Positions 1 through 9,816 are shown, counted from the first letter of the stretch. The stretch: DNA of 32,842 nt from Rhodospirillales bacterium (GCA_007694935.1 REES01000044.1:1-32842), one strand, 5' to 3'. A program made the numbers and translations. The notes: a model not told the origin generated them from the letters alone.

Positions 1-649
<649 letters not shown>

Positions 650-690
650 GACACTCCTTTAAGACGGGACACGGCCATCAATATTGCGGT

Positions 691-718
691 GGCAAGGTCG
701 GTCCGGACCTACCTGCCA
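691..718 (+). promoter_or_regulatory. Imperfect palindrome in glnB-glnA spacer
   Basis: The spacer contains an inverted repeat centred on GGTCCGGACC, with a mismatched extension AGGT/ACCT on either side. It could form a hairpin that lets glnB and glnA be expressed at different levels, or it could be a protein-binding palindrome. There is no U-run. The function is inferred only from the position between two genes known to be differentially transcribed in related bacteria. Confidence 0.35.
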
Positions 719-752
719 GCCAATAACACCCAATAGCGAAGGGATGCGCACC

Positions 753-2174
753 ATGACTCTCAACTGCAAGACGCCCGCGGATGTCGTCCGCATCATCAAG
801 GATCGCGAGATCAAATACGTCGACCTCCGCTTCACCGACCCACGCGGCAAATGGCAGCACCTCAGCATGACGGCGAGCTTCGTTGACGAAGACGCGTTCG
901 CTGACGGCATCATGTTCGACGGCTCATCGATTTCCGGATGGAAGGAGATCAATGAGTCCGACATGGCGCTCATCCCTGACGCCAATACGGCGGTGCTCGA
1001 CCCGTTCGCGGCGCAGGCCACGATGATCCTGTTCTGCGACGTCATGGAGCCGTCGACCGGCCAACCGTACGAGCGGGATCCCCGCTCGGTCGCCAAGAAG
1101 GCGGTGGCGTACCTGGGGTCGACCGGCATCGGCGATTCGGTCTATGTCGGGCCGGAACCGGAATTCTTCGTGTTCGACGACGTGCGCTTCGACGTCCAGA
1201 TGCACCACTGCTTTTATGAGTTCAGTTCCGACGAAGGCCCGTACGTGACCGGCCGCATCCTTGCGGAAGGCAACGCCGGCCACCGCCCGCCGATCAAGGG
1301 CGGGTATTTCCCGGTTCCGCCGGTGGACTCGGCTCAGGACCTGCGTTCGGAGATGGTATCGGTGATGCAGGAAATGGGCCTGACCATGGACAAGCATCAC
1401 CACGAGGTGGCCCCGAGCCAGCACGAACTCGGGCTGACGTATGCCTCGCTCCTGACTGCGGCCGACAACGTCCAGATCTACAAATATTGCGTGCAGATGG
1501 TGGCCCACACCTACGGCAAATCGGCGACCTTCATGCCGAAGCCGGTGGCCGGCGACAACGGCTCGGGCATGCACACTCACCAGTCCATCTGGAAGGACGG
1601 CAAGCCGACCTTCGCCGGTTCCGGCTATGCCGACCTCTCGGATACGGCGCTGTTCTACATCGGCGGCATCATCCGCCACGCCCGCGCCCTCAACGCCTTC
1701 ACCAATCCCTCGACCAACAGCTACAAGCGCCTGATCCCGGGCTTCGAGGCACCGGTGCTGCTGGCCTATTCGGCGCGCAATCGGTCGGCCTCCTGCCGTA
1801 TTCCCTTCGCCACCAGCCCCAAGGGCAAGCGGGTGGAGATCCGCTTCCCCGATGCGACCTGCAATCCCTATCTCGGTTTTGCGGCCATGTTGATGGCGGG
1901 CCTGGACGGCATCCAGAACAAAATCCACCCGGGCGATGCCATCGACAAGAACCTCTATGACCTGCCGCCGGAAGAACTGGAGGGCATCCCGACCGTGTGC
2001 GGAAGCCTTCGCGAGGCTCTGGAATCGCTGGATGCCGACCGGGAGTTCCTCAAGAAGGGAGACGTGTTTACCGATGACTTGATCGACGGCTACATCCAGC
2101 TCAAGTGGGAGGAGGTGTACAACTTCGAGCACACCCCACACCCCATCGAGTTCAAGATGTACTACTCGTCCTGA
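753..2174 (+). CDS. glnA: Glutamine synthetase type I
   Basis: This 473-residue enzyme makes glutamine from glutamate, ammonia and ATP, and its length is normal for the dodecameric GS-I beta class. The latch DGSSI is at 56-60. The metal and glutamate site [11 protein letters not shown] follows, then the [12 protein letters not shown] active-site segment and NRSASCRIP. Tyr402 in [10 protein letters not shown] corresponds to the adenylylation site (Tyr397 in enteric numbering), so control by GlnE is expected. ATG 753 is preferred to ATG 744 and to a longer frame because it begins MTLNCKT at the usual position and has GAAGGGA about eight bases upstream. It is co-oriented with glnB and ends before a strong terminator. 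Confidence 0.97.
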   Translation: MTLNCKTPADVVRIIKDREIKYVDLRFTDPRGKWQHLSMTASFVDEDAFADGIMFDGSSISGWKEINESDMALIPDANTAVLDPFAAQATMILFCDVMEPSTGQPYERDPRSVAKKAVAYLGSTGIGDSVYVGPEPEFFVFDDVRFDVQMHHCFYEFSSDEGPYVTGRILAEGNAGHRPPIKGGYFPVPPVDSAQDLRSEMVSVMQEMGLTMDKHHHEVAPSQHELGLTYASLLTAADNVQIYKYCVQMVAHTYGKSATFMPKPVAGDNGSGMHTHQSIWKDGKPTFAGSGYADLSDTALFYIGGIIRHARALNAFTNPSTNSYKRLIPGFEAPVLLAYSARNRSASCRIPFATSPKGKRVEIRFPDATCNPYLGFAAMLMAGLDGIQNKIHPGDAIDKNLYDLPPEELEGIPTVCGSLREALESLDADREFLKKGDVFTDDLIDGYIQLKWEEVYNFEHTPHPIEFKMYYSS

Positions 2175-2199
2175 GCCGGCCTTCCACCTCAAGGCTTCG

Positions 2200-2226
2200 A
2201 AAGCCCCGCCCGACGGGCGGGGCTTT
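2200..2226. terminator. Intrinsic terminator between glnA and cysH
   Basis: A perfect 12-bp stem, AAAGCCCCGCCC pairing with GGGCGGGGCTTT around a GAC loop, sits 25 bp after the glnA stop. The AAA/TTT ends make it read as a terminator on both strands. It lies between convergent glnA and cysH, so it probably ends both transcripts. Confidence 0.9.
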
Positions 2227-2250
2227 CTTGTGGTGGCGGCCTCAGCCGGG

Positions 2251-3021
2251 TCAGATGCCGCTGTCGAACGGCTGCCAGCGGCCCTTGGGGAGGTGAATTC
2301 CGCATTCGGACTTTTCCCGGCCGCGCCAGCGCCCGGCGCGGATGTCCTCCCCCGGCGCCACCCGATCGGTGCACGGCATGCAGCCGATGGAGAGGAAGCC
2401 GTCGGCCTCCAGCGGATGGCGCGGCAGGTCGTGCGCGGCGAAATAGGATTCGACGTCCTCCTTCCGCCACCGGGCCAGCGGATTGACTTTGAAGCGGCCG
2501 TCATCGGCCGCCTCCACCCGCGGCAGGTCGGACCGGTCGCCGCCGTGAAAGCCCTTGCGGCCGGTGATGGTGGCGATGAAGCCGTCAAGCGCCCGTTCCA
2601 GCGGCTCCACCTTGCGGATGTAGCAGCACATGTCCGGGTTGCCGTACCACAGCACCCCATCCGCATCGAGGTCATCGATCCGCTTGGCATCCGGGGTGAG
2701 CGAGCGCAGGTCGGTCAACCCCAGCCGCCCGACGAGAGTGTCGCGGTAGCGCAGCGTCTCCCCGAACAGCTTGCCGGTGTTGAGAAAGATCACCGGGGTC
2801 GCCGGGTCGACCCGGGCCACCAGGTGGAGCAGCACCGCCGCTTCCGCCCCGAACGACGAGGTCAGGGCGATCCGGCCGGTAAACACCTGACCGATCATCG
2901 CAGCCAGAAGCTCTTCCGCGTCGGCATCGGCATAGGCCGCGTCCAGTGAACGCGCGAACCCGACCGGGTCGGCGGTGGCGGTGGGCCAGCCGTGGCGCAA
3001 CCCGGCGCTGGTTACCGTCAT
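2251..3021 (-). CDS. cysH: Adenylyl/phosphoadenylyl-sulfate reductase
   Basis: This 256-residue protein reduces activated sulfate to sulfite in assimilatory sulfur metabolism. It has the PP-loop SSFGAE (55-60), the FLNTGKLFGET segment, and the catalytic Cys240 in SECGIH near the C-terminus. Cys132-Cys133 and the pair Cys214/Cys217 form the CC-Xn-CXXC signature of [4Fe-4S] enzymes, which usually act on APS rather than PAPS. The substrate assignment is therefore inferred as APS. The ATG overlaps the stop of the upstream DUF934 gene in an ATGA, indicating translational coupling. It is the last gene of the cys cluster and ends just before the bidirectional terminator. Confidence 0.95.
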   Translation of the reverse strand: MTVTSAGLRHGWPTATADPVGFARSLDAAYADADAEELLAAMIGQVFTGRIALTSSFGAEAAVLLHLVARVDPATPVIFLNTGKLFGETLRYRDTLVGRLGLTDLRSLTPDAKRIDDLDADGVLWYGNPDMCCYIRKVEPLERALDGFIATITGRKGFHGGDRSDLPRVEAADDGRFKVNPLARWRKEDVESYFAAHDLPRHPLEADGFLSIGCMPCTDRVAPGEDIRAGRWRGREKSECGIHLPKGRWQPFDSGI

Positions 3022-3536
3022 TCCGCCGCACTCCGAAGCGGGCGCAGCCGGGTGGCCGGCAGCCGCTGGTCGCTCGCCGGCTGGTAGAACACGGAGAATT
3101 CACCAAGCGCCCTGGCGAATGCCGCCGCCGCGTCGGCGCCGGGTACCTCGAAGGCGTCGAAGCCGCAGCGGTGCATGAACAGGAGCTGATCCCTCAGCAC
3201 GTTGCCGACGGCGCGAAGTTCGCCACGGAACCCGTAGCGGTCACGCAGTTGCCGCGCGGTGGAGTAGGCTCGCCCATCGCGGAACGAGGGGAACTCCAGG
3301 GCAATCAGGGAGAGATGGGGCAGGTCGCCTGCGATGGTACCGGCAAGCTGGTCGCTGGCCAGGCGGACCCCGAGTGGCCGACCGGATGCGATCAGGGACT
3401 CCCGGTCCTGCTGCCAGCGCGCCAGGGTGACGATCACCGGTCCGTTCTCGGGCAGCGGTTCGTCGTCTCCGACCAGGGTCCAGGGATCGTCGACGACTTG
3501 GCCGGCCCCGTTTCCGGCGCTCCTAATGAGTGGCAT
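3018..3536 (-). CDS. DUF934 family protein of the cys cluster
   Basis: This 172-residue protein belongs to the DUF934 family, which in proteobacteria almost always sits between the sulfite reductase and APS reductase genes. Its biochemical role is not firmly established; a role in assimilatory sulfite reduction is inferred from context. Recognisable family features are the GVRLASDQ segment, the hydrophobic LIALEFPSFRDGRAYSTARQL block, and RGELRAVGNVLRDQLLFMHRCGFD. ATG 3536 gives a normal family length. The open frame continues upstream only inside cysI. Its start overlaps the end of cysI by 14 bases, and its stop overlaps the cysH start by four bases, so all three are probably translated in a coupled way. 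Confidence 0.9.
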   Translation of the reverse strand: MPLIRSAGNGAGQVVDDPWTLVGDDEPLPENGPVIVTLARWQQDRESLIASGRPLGVRLASDQLAGTIAGDLPHLSLIALEFPSFRDGRAYSTARQLRDRYGFRGELRAVGNVLRDQLLFMHRCGFDAFEVPGADAAAAFARALGEFSVFYQPASDQRLPATRLRPLRSAAE

Positions 3537-5178
3537 ACAGCGTCTCCTTGAACGGCTGAAGGCCGACGCGGCGGTAGGTGTCGAGGAAACGCTCGCCGTT
3601 CTGGCGGTGTTCCAGGTAGACCCCGACCAGGGTCTCGACCGCGTCGACAACCTTGTGGACAGACACGGCGGGGCCGATCAGGTCGCCAAGGGCTGCCGTG
3701 TCTGTCGCGTCGCCCCCGAGGGTGAGCTGGTAGAACTCTTCGCCCTTCTTGTCCACGCCGAGGATGCCGATGTGGCCGACATGGTGATGCCCGCAGGCGT
3801 TGATGCAGCCGGAGATTTTGATCCTGAGCTCGCCGATGTCGTGGAGGCGGTCGAGCGCGGCAAAGCGGCGGCTGATCTCCTGCGCGATCGGGATCGACCG
3901 GGCATTGGCCAGCGAGCAGTAGTCCAGCCCCGGGCAGGCGATGATGTCGGAAGCGAGGCCGATGTTGGCGGTTGCGAAGCCGATGCCCTCGAGGGCCTGC
4001 CAAAGCGGGTACAGGTCCTGCAGGCGCACATGCGGAAGGATCAGGTTCTGCTCGTGGGAGACCCGAATCTCGCCGAAGCTGTAGCGATCGGCCAAGTCGG
4101 CCACCGCATCCATCTGCGCCGCGGTGGCATCACCCGGGATGCCACCGACCGGCTTCAGGGACAGGTTGACGATGGCATATCCGGGTTGCCGGTGTGCCGC
4201 AAGGTTGGACCGGGTCCAGGCGGTGAACGCGGGATCGCCGGCTTGCGCATCCGCGAACCCGGAATCGGCGTCCGGCAGCGTCTCGAACGGCGGCGGCGCG
4301 AAATAGGCCTGGATGCGCTCCAGTTCCCCGGCCGGCAGTTCGACGGGACCATCCTTGATCTGCTGCCACTCGTCCTCGACCATGTCGGCAAACACCGCCG
4401 CCCCGACCTGTTGCACCAGGATCTTGATGCGCGCTTTGAAGATGTTGTCGCGCCGGCCGAGCAGGTTGTAGACGCGGAGGATGGCCTCCAGGTACGACAG
4501 GAGGTAGCGCTTCGGCAGGAACGGCCGGATCACCGCGCCGATCACCGGTGTACGCCCCTGTCCGCCACCGACCAGAACCTGGAAGCCGACCTCCCCCGCC
4601 TCGTTGCGGACGATGCGAAGGCCGATGTCGTGTACCGCCACCGCCGCCCGGTCGTTGGGCGCCCCGGTCACCGCGATCTTGAACTTGCGCGGCAGGAAGG
4701 AAAACTCCGGGTGCAGGCTCGACCATTGCCGGATGATTTCGCACCAGACGCGGGGATCCTCGATCTCGTCGGCGGCAGCACCGGCATACTGGTCAGCGGT
4801 GACGTTGCGGATGCAGTTGCCGCTGGTTTGCAGCGCGTGCATCTCCACCTCCGCCAAGTCCAGCAGGATATCCGGCACGTCCTTGAGGGCCGGCCAGTTG
4901 AACTGAATGTTCTGGCGGGTGGTGAAGTGGCCATAGCCCTTGTCGTAGGTGCGGGCGATGTGCGCAAGGCAGCGCATCTGCCGGGATGACAGGGTGCCAT
5001 ACGGAATGGCCACCCGCAGCATGTAGGCATGGAGCTGCAGGTAAAGGCCGTTCATCAGCCGAAGCGGTCGGAACTCGTCCTCGCTGAGCGCCCCGCTAAG
5101 GCGGCGTTCCACCTGGTCGCGGAACTGCTCGACCCGCTGGCGCACGAACGTGTGATCGAACTCGTCATAGCGGTACAT
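3523..5178 (-). CDS. cysI: Nitrite/sulfite reductase, siroheme [4Fe-4S] hemoprotein
   Basis: This 551-residue protein is the haemoprotein that reduces sulfite to sulfide with six electrons. It has two ferredoxin-like half-domains and two siroheme/iron-sulfur halves. The N-terminal half includes GYGHFTTRQNIQFNW, and GNCIRNVTAD is near 120. The cluster ligands are Cys415 and Cys421 (CPGLDYC) and Cys458 and Cys462 (SGCINACGHHH), matching CX5C...CX3C. The context (cysG, DUF2849, DUF934, cysH) points to sulfite rather than nitrite as substrate. No flavoprotein cysJ is present in the window, so the electron donor could be ferredoxin; that is inference. It starts 21 bases after the upstream DUF2849 gene. 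Confidence 0.95.
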   Translation of the reverse strand: MYRYDEFDHTFVRQRVEQFRDQVERRLSGALSEDEFRPLRLMNGLYLQLHAYMLRVAIPYGTLSSRQMRCLAHIARTYDKGYGHFTTRQNIQFNWPALKDVPDILLDLAEVEMHALQTSGNCIRNVTADQYAGAAADEIEDPRVWCEIIRQWSSLHPEFSFLPRKFKIAVTGAPNDRAAVAVHDIGLRIVRNEAGEVGFQVLVGGGQGRTPVIGAVIRPFLPKRYLLSYLEAILRVYNLLGRRDNIFKARIKILVQQVGAAVFADMVEDEWQQIKDGPVELPAGELERIQAYFAPPPFETLPDADSGFADAQAGDPAFTAWTRSNLAAHRQPGYAIVNLSLKPVGGIPGDATAAQMDAVADLADRYSFGEIRVSHEQNLILPHVRLQDLYPLWQALEGIGFATANIGLASDIIACPGLDYCSLANARSIPIAQEISRRFAALDRLHDIGELRIKISGCINACGHHHVGHIGILGVDKKGEEFYQLTLGGDATDTAALGDLIGPAVSVHKVVDAVETLVGVYLEHRQNGERFLDTYRRVGLQPFKETLYATH

Positions 5179-5199
5179 CCGCAGGCTCCTCTAAACTGT

Positions 5200-5487
5200 T
5201 CAGGTCTTGGCAAATTCGGGGTGGATCGACGGACCGTCGGAGCGGATGCGCTCCCGGTAGCGCTGGGCCCGGATGCCGCCATCGGCGTCGGCGACATCGA
5301 TCAGATACGGCGCCACCACGAGACAGTCGGCCACCGCCTGCTCGGCCTTCGCCATAAGCACGGCACCGGCCTCCTTGCCGTCAGCCACGGCGGCATCGGC
5401 GATACGCTCGGACCAGCCGCCACCGACAGTGAGGTAGACCACCGCCCCGTCGACCAGACGGTTGGCGGTGATCACGTGCTTGGACAT
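5200..5487 (-). CDS. DUF2849 domain protein
   Basis: This 95-residue protein resembles the DUF2849 family, short proteins found between cysG and cysI in alphaproteobacteria. It begins MSKHVITANRLVDGAVVYLT, has an alanine-rich middle with A-x-A-E-Q-A-V-A-D, and ends with an RYRERIRSDGPSIHPEF motif. No catalytic residue set is visible and the function is unknown; association with siroheme or sulfite reductase assembly is a guess from its place. ATG 5487 is preceded on the minus strand by an AAGGAG-type ribosome site. The frame continues upstream but overlaps cysG there. It is 17 bases downstream of cysG and 21 bases upstream of cysI. Confidence 0.9.
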   Translation of the reverse strand: MSKHVITANRLVDGAVVYLTVGGGWSERIADAAVADGKEAGAVLMAKAEQAVADCLVVAPYLIDVADADGGIRAQRYRERIRSDGPSIHPEFAKT

Positions 5488-5504
5488 GGCCGGACTCCTT
5501 GTCG

Positions 5505-6935
5505 TCATTGGTTGATGCAAGCGGTGACCCGATCCTGAGTTCGCCGCTCCACATCCATCCAGGCGTCGGCGTGGCGCACCACCTCGCCGATCAGCAGCAG
5601 CGCCGGGGCACCCGGGCGGATACCCGCGGCAAGTTCCGCTAGTGCCCGCACGGGTCCGACCCGCGTCTGCTGCCCCGGCCGGGTTCCGTCGGCGATCACG
5701 GCGGCCGGGGTGTCCGGCGCCATCCCGTGGCCGATCAGCCGTTCGGCAATCCGCCCGGCGGCGGTCGCCCCCATGTAGACGGCCACGGTCCGGTTGGCCC
5801 CGGCCAGCGCCGGCCAGTCCAGATCGGGCTCGCCGTCGCGGCCGTGGCCGGTCACCAGAGTCAAGGCCTGGGCATGGTCGCGGTGGGTCAGCGGGATGCC
5901 GGCGGTAGCGGCGCAGCCGGTGGCGGCGGTGATGCCGGGCACCACCTCGACAGCGATGCCGTGGGTCCGAAGATGGTCCCGTTCCTCGCCACCCCGGCCG
6001 AACACGAAGGGATCGCCACCCTTCAGGCGAACCACCCGGCGGCCGGCCGATGCCTCGCGCAGCAGAATGCGGTTGATCTCGCCCTGGCTGCAGGCGTGGC
6101 TTCCTTTTGCCTTGCCGACATCGATCACCTCGGCATCGCGCCTCGCGTAGTCCAGGATGGCCGGAGTGACCAGACGATCGTGCACGATGACGTCGGCTTC
6201 CTGGAGCAGGCGCAGCGCCTTCAGGGTCAGGAGATCCGGATCCCCCGGGCCGGCGCCGACGATGAATACGATGCCGTTGCCTTGCCCGAGCCCCTCCCCG
6301 GTCGGCGGCCGGTTGACGGCACTCAGCATCGCCTCCCGGGCTCGCGTCTCGTCCCCGGCCAGCACCGCCGCGGCAATGGGGCCGGCGAAAAGTCGCTCCC
6401 AGAAGCGGCGCCGGCGGATGCCGTCGGGAATGCTGGCCTTGACCGCGGTGCGGAACGAATCGGCGAACCGGGCGAGCTGGCCCAGCCGGGGGGGCAGCAT
6501 CGCCTCGATCCGGGCCCGCAGGTTCCGCGCCAGCACCGGGGCAGTCCCGCCGGAGGAGATGGCCACGGTAATCGGGTGGCGGTCGACAATGGCCGGCACG
6601 ATGAAGGACGACAGCGCCTTGTTGTCCACCACATTGACCGGCACACCGGCGCGGCCCGCTGCGGCCGCGACGGCGGCATCGACATCCTGCCGCGCGGTAG
6701 CCGAGATCACCAGCGCCGCATCCGCGACATCGGTGGCGTGGAACAGGCGCCGGATCAGTGTCACCTCCCCTGCCCTCTCCAAACTCGCCAGTTCGTCGGT
6801 GACCGAGGGTGCGATCACTCGTACGGCCGCCCCCGCTGCCCGCAGCAGCCTGACCTTGCGGGCGGCCGTCTCGCCGCCACCGACGACCACGGCAGTGCGC
6901 CCCTCGACCTCCAGGAACACCGGGAAATGCTTCAT
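5505..6935 (-). CDS. cysG: Siroheme synthase CysG (multifunctional)
   Basis: This 476-residue enzyme converts uroporphyrinogen III to siroheme. The N-terminal half (about 1-205) is the precorrin-2 dehydrogenase/ferrochelatase, with the NAD-binding GGGETAARK near 19-27, catalytic Asp104 in NVVDNK, and Ser128 in the ISSGGTAPVLARNLR segment. The C-terminal half (about 220-476) is the SAM-dependent uroporphyrinogen methyltransferase, with VGAGPGDPDLLTLKA, RLKGGDPFVFGRGGEE and VVPGITAA. ATG 6935 is chosen over an upstream ATG at 6968 because an AGGAAGG site lies seven bases before it and the protein then starts like its relatives. It is the first gene of the cys cluster and supplies the cofactor of CysI. 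Confidence 0.95.
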   Translation of the reverse strand: MKHFPVFLEVEGRTAVVVGGGETAARKVRLLRAAGAAVRVIAPSVTDELASLERAGEVTLIRRLFHATDVADAALVISATARQDVDAAVAAAAGRAGVPVNVVDNKALSSFIVPAIVDRHPITVAISSGGTAPVLARNLRARIEAMLPPRLGQLARFADSFRTAVKASIPDGIRRRRFWERLFAGPIAAAVLAGDETRAREAMLSAVNRPPTGEGLGQGNGIVFIVGAGPGDPDLLTLKALRLLQEADVIVHDRLVTPAILDYARRDAEVIDVGKAKGSHACSQGEINRILLREASAGRRVVRLKGGDPFVFGRGGEERDHLRTHGIAVEVVPGITAATGCAATAGIPLTHRDHAQALTLVTGHGRDGEPDLDWPALAGANRTVAVYMGATAAGRIAERLIGHGMAPDTPAAVIADGTRPGQQTRVGPVRALAELAAGIRPGAPALLLIGEVVRHADAWMDVERRTQDRVTACINQ

Positions 6936-6998
6936 GGTGACCTTCCTTGCGTGCGGCGAGGCGGCCATGCCTGCCTGACAAATGGCACGTGTCCAATG

Positions 6999-7015
6999 TA
7001 GTTTCTCATCTAGTT
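6999..7015 (-). promoter_or_regulatory. Candidate operator upstream of cysG
   Basis: On the minus strand, AACTA-N7-AACTA repeats with a 12-base period in the unusually AT-rich 230-bp gap between cysG and the divergent transporter gene. The position, 64-80 bases before the cysG start, fits a regulator site or promoter for the cys cluster. A possible minus-strand promoter TTCACC-N17-TATGCG lies just upstream of it. No regulator is identified and both calls are weak. Confidence 0.3.
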
Positions 7016-7164
7016 ATCTTATCGCACTGTGAATTCGCATACTACTACGTTTTTGATTGGTGAATTTGTCCGCTTCTGCCCTCGCATGCCGACCGTAACG
7101 ATGCTATAGGCTCTGGAAACCGCCGCTGGCGTCCGGACCCCCTTATCACCACGTCCCCTGCGCG

Positions 7165-7713
7165 ATGCCCCACCGACACGATCTCATAGCCTTCATAGCC
7201 GCCATGGTGGTGGTGGTGACCGCGTCAAATGTCCTGGTCCAGTATGCCATCAGCGACTGGCTGACCTGGGCGGCGTTCACCTATCCCATCTCGTTCCTGG
7301 TGACCGACCTGACCAACCGTCGGCTCGGGCCCGGCGCGGCGCGACGTGTGGTCTATGCCGGATTCGCCCTGGCGGTGCTGCTGTCGGCCCTGCTGGCAAC
7401 CCCCCGGATCGCGCTGGCTTCGGGAACCGCCTTCCTGGTGGCGCAATTGCTGGACGTGCGGGTTTTCGACCGGTTGCGGGAACGGGCGTGGTGGATGCCG
7501 CCGCTGGTATCCTCGCTGCTGGGCTCGGCCGTGGACACGGTGCTGTTTTTCGCCATCGCGTTCCATGCGACCGGCGTGCCGTGGGTAACCCTCGCCATCG
7601 GCGACTTCGCCATCAAGGTGGTGATGGCCTTGCTCCTGCTGCTTCCGTTCCGCGGCTTGCTGCGGCTCACCCGGCCGGTCGGTGCCGCCGCAAGCGTCGA
7701 GGGCAATCGTTGA
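7165..7713 (+). CDS. VUT family transporter (YhhQ-like, DUF165)
   Basis: This 182-residue membrane protein has about five to six hydrophobic segments, beginning with LIAFIAAMVVVVTASNVLVQY. The FTYPISFLVTDLTNRRLGP segment is characteristic of the VUT/DUF165 family. Members include YhhQ, a transporter of queuosine precursors. Family assignment is good; the substrate here is inference, and no queuosine biosynthesis gene is in the window. The ATG follows a C-rich leader without a clear Shine-Dalgarno sequence. It is divergent from cysG and upstream of parE, with 90 bases between. Confidence 0.85.
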   Translation: MPHRHDLIAFIAAMVVVVTASNVLVQYAISDWLTWAAFTYPISFLVTDLTNRRLGPGAARRVVYAGFALAVLLSALLATPRIALASGTAFLVAQLLDVRVFDRLRERAWWMPPLVSSLLGSAVDTVLFFAIAFHATGVPWVTLAIGDFAIKVVMALLLLLPFRGLLRLTRPVGAAASVEGNR

Positions 7714-7803
7714 TCCGCTTCCGGGGACAGTTGCCCCCAGATATGGAACCGTGTAGCGTGCACAATACCGCATGCTGATGCCTTCGGAGCCTCGCGCCCA
7801 TTG

Positions 7804-9813
7804 ATGCCCGACCTCTTCGACGCCTTGCCGCCAGCGCGCCGTGGCTATACGGCGGAACACATCGAGGTGCTCGAAGGTCTCGAGCCGGTGCGCCGCCGTC
7901 CTGCGATGTACATCGGCGGCACCGATGAGCGGTCGCTGCACCACTTGGTGGCGGAACTTCTCGACAATGCCATGGACGAGGCGGTGGCCGGTCATGCCAG
8001 CCGGATCGAACTCGCCCTGGCCGCGGACGGCACGGTCACCGTCGGCGACAACGGCCGCGGCATCCCGGTGGACCCCCATCCCAAGTTCAAGGACACATCG
8101 GCGCTCCAGGTGATCCTGACCACCCTGCACTCCGGCGGCAAGTTCTCCGGCAAGGTGTATGAGACCTCCGGCGGCCTGCACGGTGTCGGGCTGTCGGTGG
8201 TCAACGCCCTGTCGGAACATCTGAGCGTGGAGGTGGCCCGCGACCGCACCCTCTGGCGGCAGCACTACAGCCGCGGCGCCCCCCTGGGCCCGCTGGAGAA
8301 CGGCGGTCCGGTCAGCAACCGACGAGGTACCACCGTCTCGTTCCGTTTTGATCCGCAGATCTTCGGTTCCGAGGCCCGGTTCCGGCCTCAGGAGCTGTAC
8401 CGGATGGCCCGCTCCAAAGCGTACCTGTTTCGCGGCGTGGAAATCCGCTGGAACTGCGATGCGGCGCTGCTCGGCGGGACCACGGGTGTACCGGCGGCCG
8501 AGGTGCTGCGCTTCCCCGGCGGACTGCGGGACTACCTGCTCTCGACCCTGGACGGACGCGCCACGCTCACCAATGAGCCGTTCGCCGGCGAAGCGGCGGT
8601 CGAGCACGGGGCCGGCCGGGTGGAGTGGGCCATCGCCTGGCCGGAGGATGAGGAGAGCTTCTTTCGCTCCTACTGCAACACCGTGCCCACGCCGGAAGGC
8701 GGCACCCACGAGGCCGGGCTCCGTGCCGCCCTGCTGCGAAGCCTCAAGGGTCACGGGGAGCGTACCGGCAACCGGGCCGCCGGCCGGCTCACCGCCGAGG
8801 ACGTCGTCGGCGGCGCCTGCGGCATGCTGTCGGTGTTCATCCGCGAACCGCAGTTCCAGGGCCAGACCAAGGAGAAGCTGACCTCCCCGGCGGCGGCCAG
8901 GCTGGTGGAGCAGGTGGTGCGCGACCACTTCGACCACTGGCTGGCAGCCACGCCCGAGGCCTCCCGTTCGCTGCTGGAGCGGCTGGTGGAGCGGGCGGAG
9001 TCGCGGCTCCGCCGATCCGAAGAGAAGAAAACCAAGCGTCAGTCGGCGACCCGCAAGCTGCGCCTGCCGGGCAAGCTCGCCGACTGCACCCGCACCACGG
9101 CCGAGGGCACCGAACTGTTTCTGGTCGAGGGCGATTCCGCCGGCGGCTCGGCCAAGGCCGCCCGCGCCCGGGAGACCCAGGCGGTCCTGCCGCTCCGGGG
9201 CAAGATTCTCAACGTCGCCAGCGCCTCGGGCGAGAAGCTCCGCGCCAACCAGGAACTGGCCAACCTGGTGGAAGCCCTCGGCTGCGGCACCCGGCAGGGA
9301 TTCGATCCGGCGGCCCTCCGGTACGAGAAAGTCATCATCATGACCGATGCCGATGTGGACGGCGCCCATATCGCCGCCCTGCTGATGACGTTCTTCTTCC
9401 GGGAGATGCCGGGCCTTATCACCCGCGGCCATCTGTTCCTGGCGGTGCCGCCGCTGTACCGTCTGACCCAGGGGGGGACCACCGTCTACGCCCGGGACGA
9501 CGCCCATCGGCAGCAACTGCTGCGCACCACCCTGACCGGTCGCGGCAAGGTGGAGGTGAGCCGGTTCAAGGGCTTGGGCGAAATGCCTTCGGCCCAACTC
9601 AAGGCCACCACGATGGATCCGCGCACCCGCAACCTGCTTCGCGTCGCAGTCGGTCCGGACGCAGATGCCGGCTCCGGCCGGGACTCCACCGCTTCCCCAG
9701 GTCTCTCAAGCGACGCTGCCCGGCTGGTGGAGACGCTGCTCGGCCGACGTCCGGAGCTCCGCTTCGCCTACATCCAGGAACATGCCCGGTTCGTCGGGGA
9801 GGTCGACGTCTAG
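7804..9813 (+). CDS. parE: DNA topoisomerase IV subunit B
   Basis: This 669-residue ATPase subunit of topoisomerase IV works with ParC to decatenate replicated chromosomes. The GHKL ATPase domain is N-terminal, with ELLDNAMDEA (51-60), the GDNGRGIPVD loop (81-90) and GGLHGVGLSVVNALS. The TOPRIM domain is C-terminal, with LVEGDSAGGSA, PLRGKILNV and MTDADVDGAHI. The PHPKFKDTSALQVILTTLHSG stretch and the short C-terminus favour ParE over GyrB, since no large insert is present. ATG 7804 is used; an adjacent TTG at 7801 is a less likely start. The length is slightly above E. coli ParE (630) and normal for alphaproteobacteria. The next gene starts three bases after its stop. Confidence 0.94.
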   Translation: MPDLFDALPPARRGYTAEHIEVLEGLEPVRRRPAMYIGGTDERSLHHLVAELLDNAMDEAVAGHASRIELALAADGTVTVGDNGRGIPVDPHPKFKDTSALQVILTTLHSGGKFSGKVYETSGGLHGVGLSVVNALSEHLSVEVARDRTLWRQHYSRGAPLGPLENGGPVSNRRGTTVSFRFDPQIFGSEARFRPQELYRMARSKAYLFRGVEIRWNCDAALLGGTTGVPAAEVLRFPGGLRDYLLSTLDGRATLTNEPFAGEAAVEHGAGRVEWAIAWPEDEESFFRSYCNTVPTPEGGTHEAGLRAALLRSLKGHGERTGNRAAGRLTAEDVVGGACGMLSVFIREPQFQGQTKEKLTSPAAARLVEQVVRDHFDHWLAATPEASRSLLERLVERAESRLRRSEEKKTKRQSATRKLRLPGKLADCTRTTAEGTELFLVEGDSAGGSAKAARARETQAVLPLRGKILNVASASGEKLRANQELANLVEALGCGTRQGFDPAALRYEKVIIMTDADVDGAHIAALLMTFFFREMPGLITRGHLFLAVPPLYRLTQGGTTVYARDDAHRQQLLRTTLTGRGKVEVSRFKGLGEMPSAQLKATTMDPRTRNLLRVAVGPDADAGSGRDSTASPGLSSDAARLVETLLGRRPELRFAYIQEHARFVGEVDV

Positions 9814-9816
9814 CCG

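Noticed and set aside
924-2690. Long open frame on the minus strand across glnA
   Set aside because: It is antisense to a clear glutamine synthetase, reads as low-complexity Arg/Gly/His-rich sequence and has no family signature. Such shadows are expected at this GC content.
3334-4989. Plus-strand open frame antisense to cysI
   Set aside because: cysI has intact siroheme and cluster motifs on the minus strand; the plus frame shows none and is a shadow.
7225-9597. Very long minus-strand open frame opposite parE
   Set aside because: It covers the VUT gene and parE in antisense, is rich in Gly, Gln and His without recognisable domains, and is explained by GC-rich codon bias of parE.
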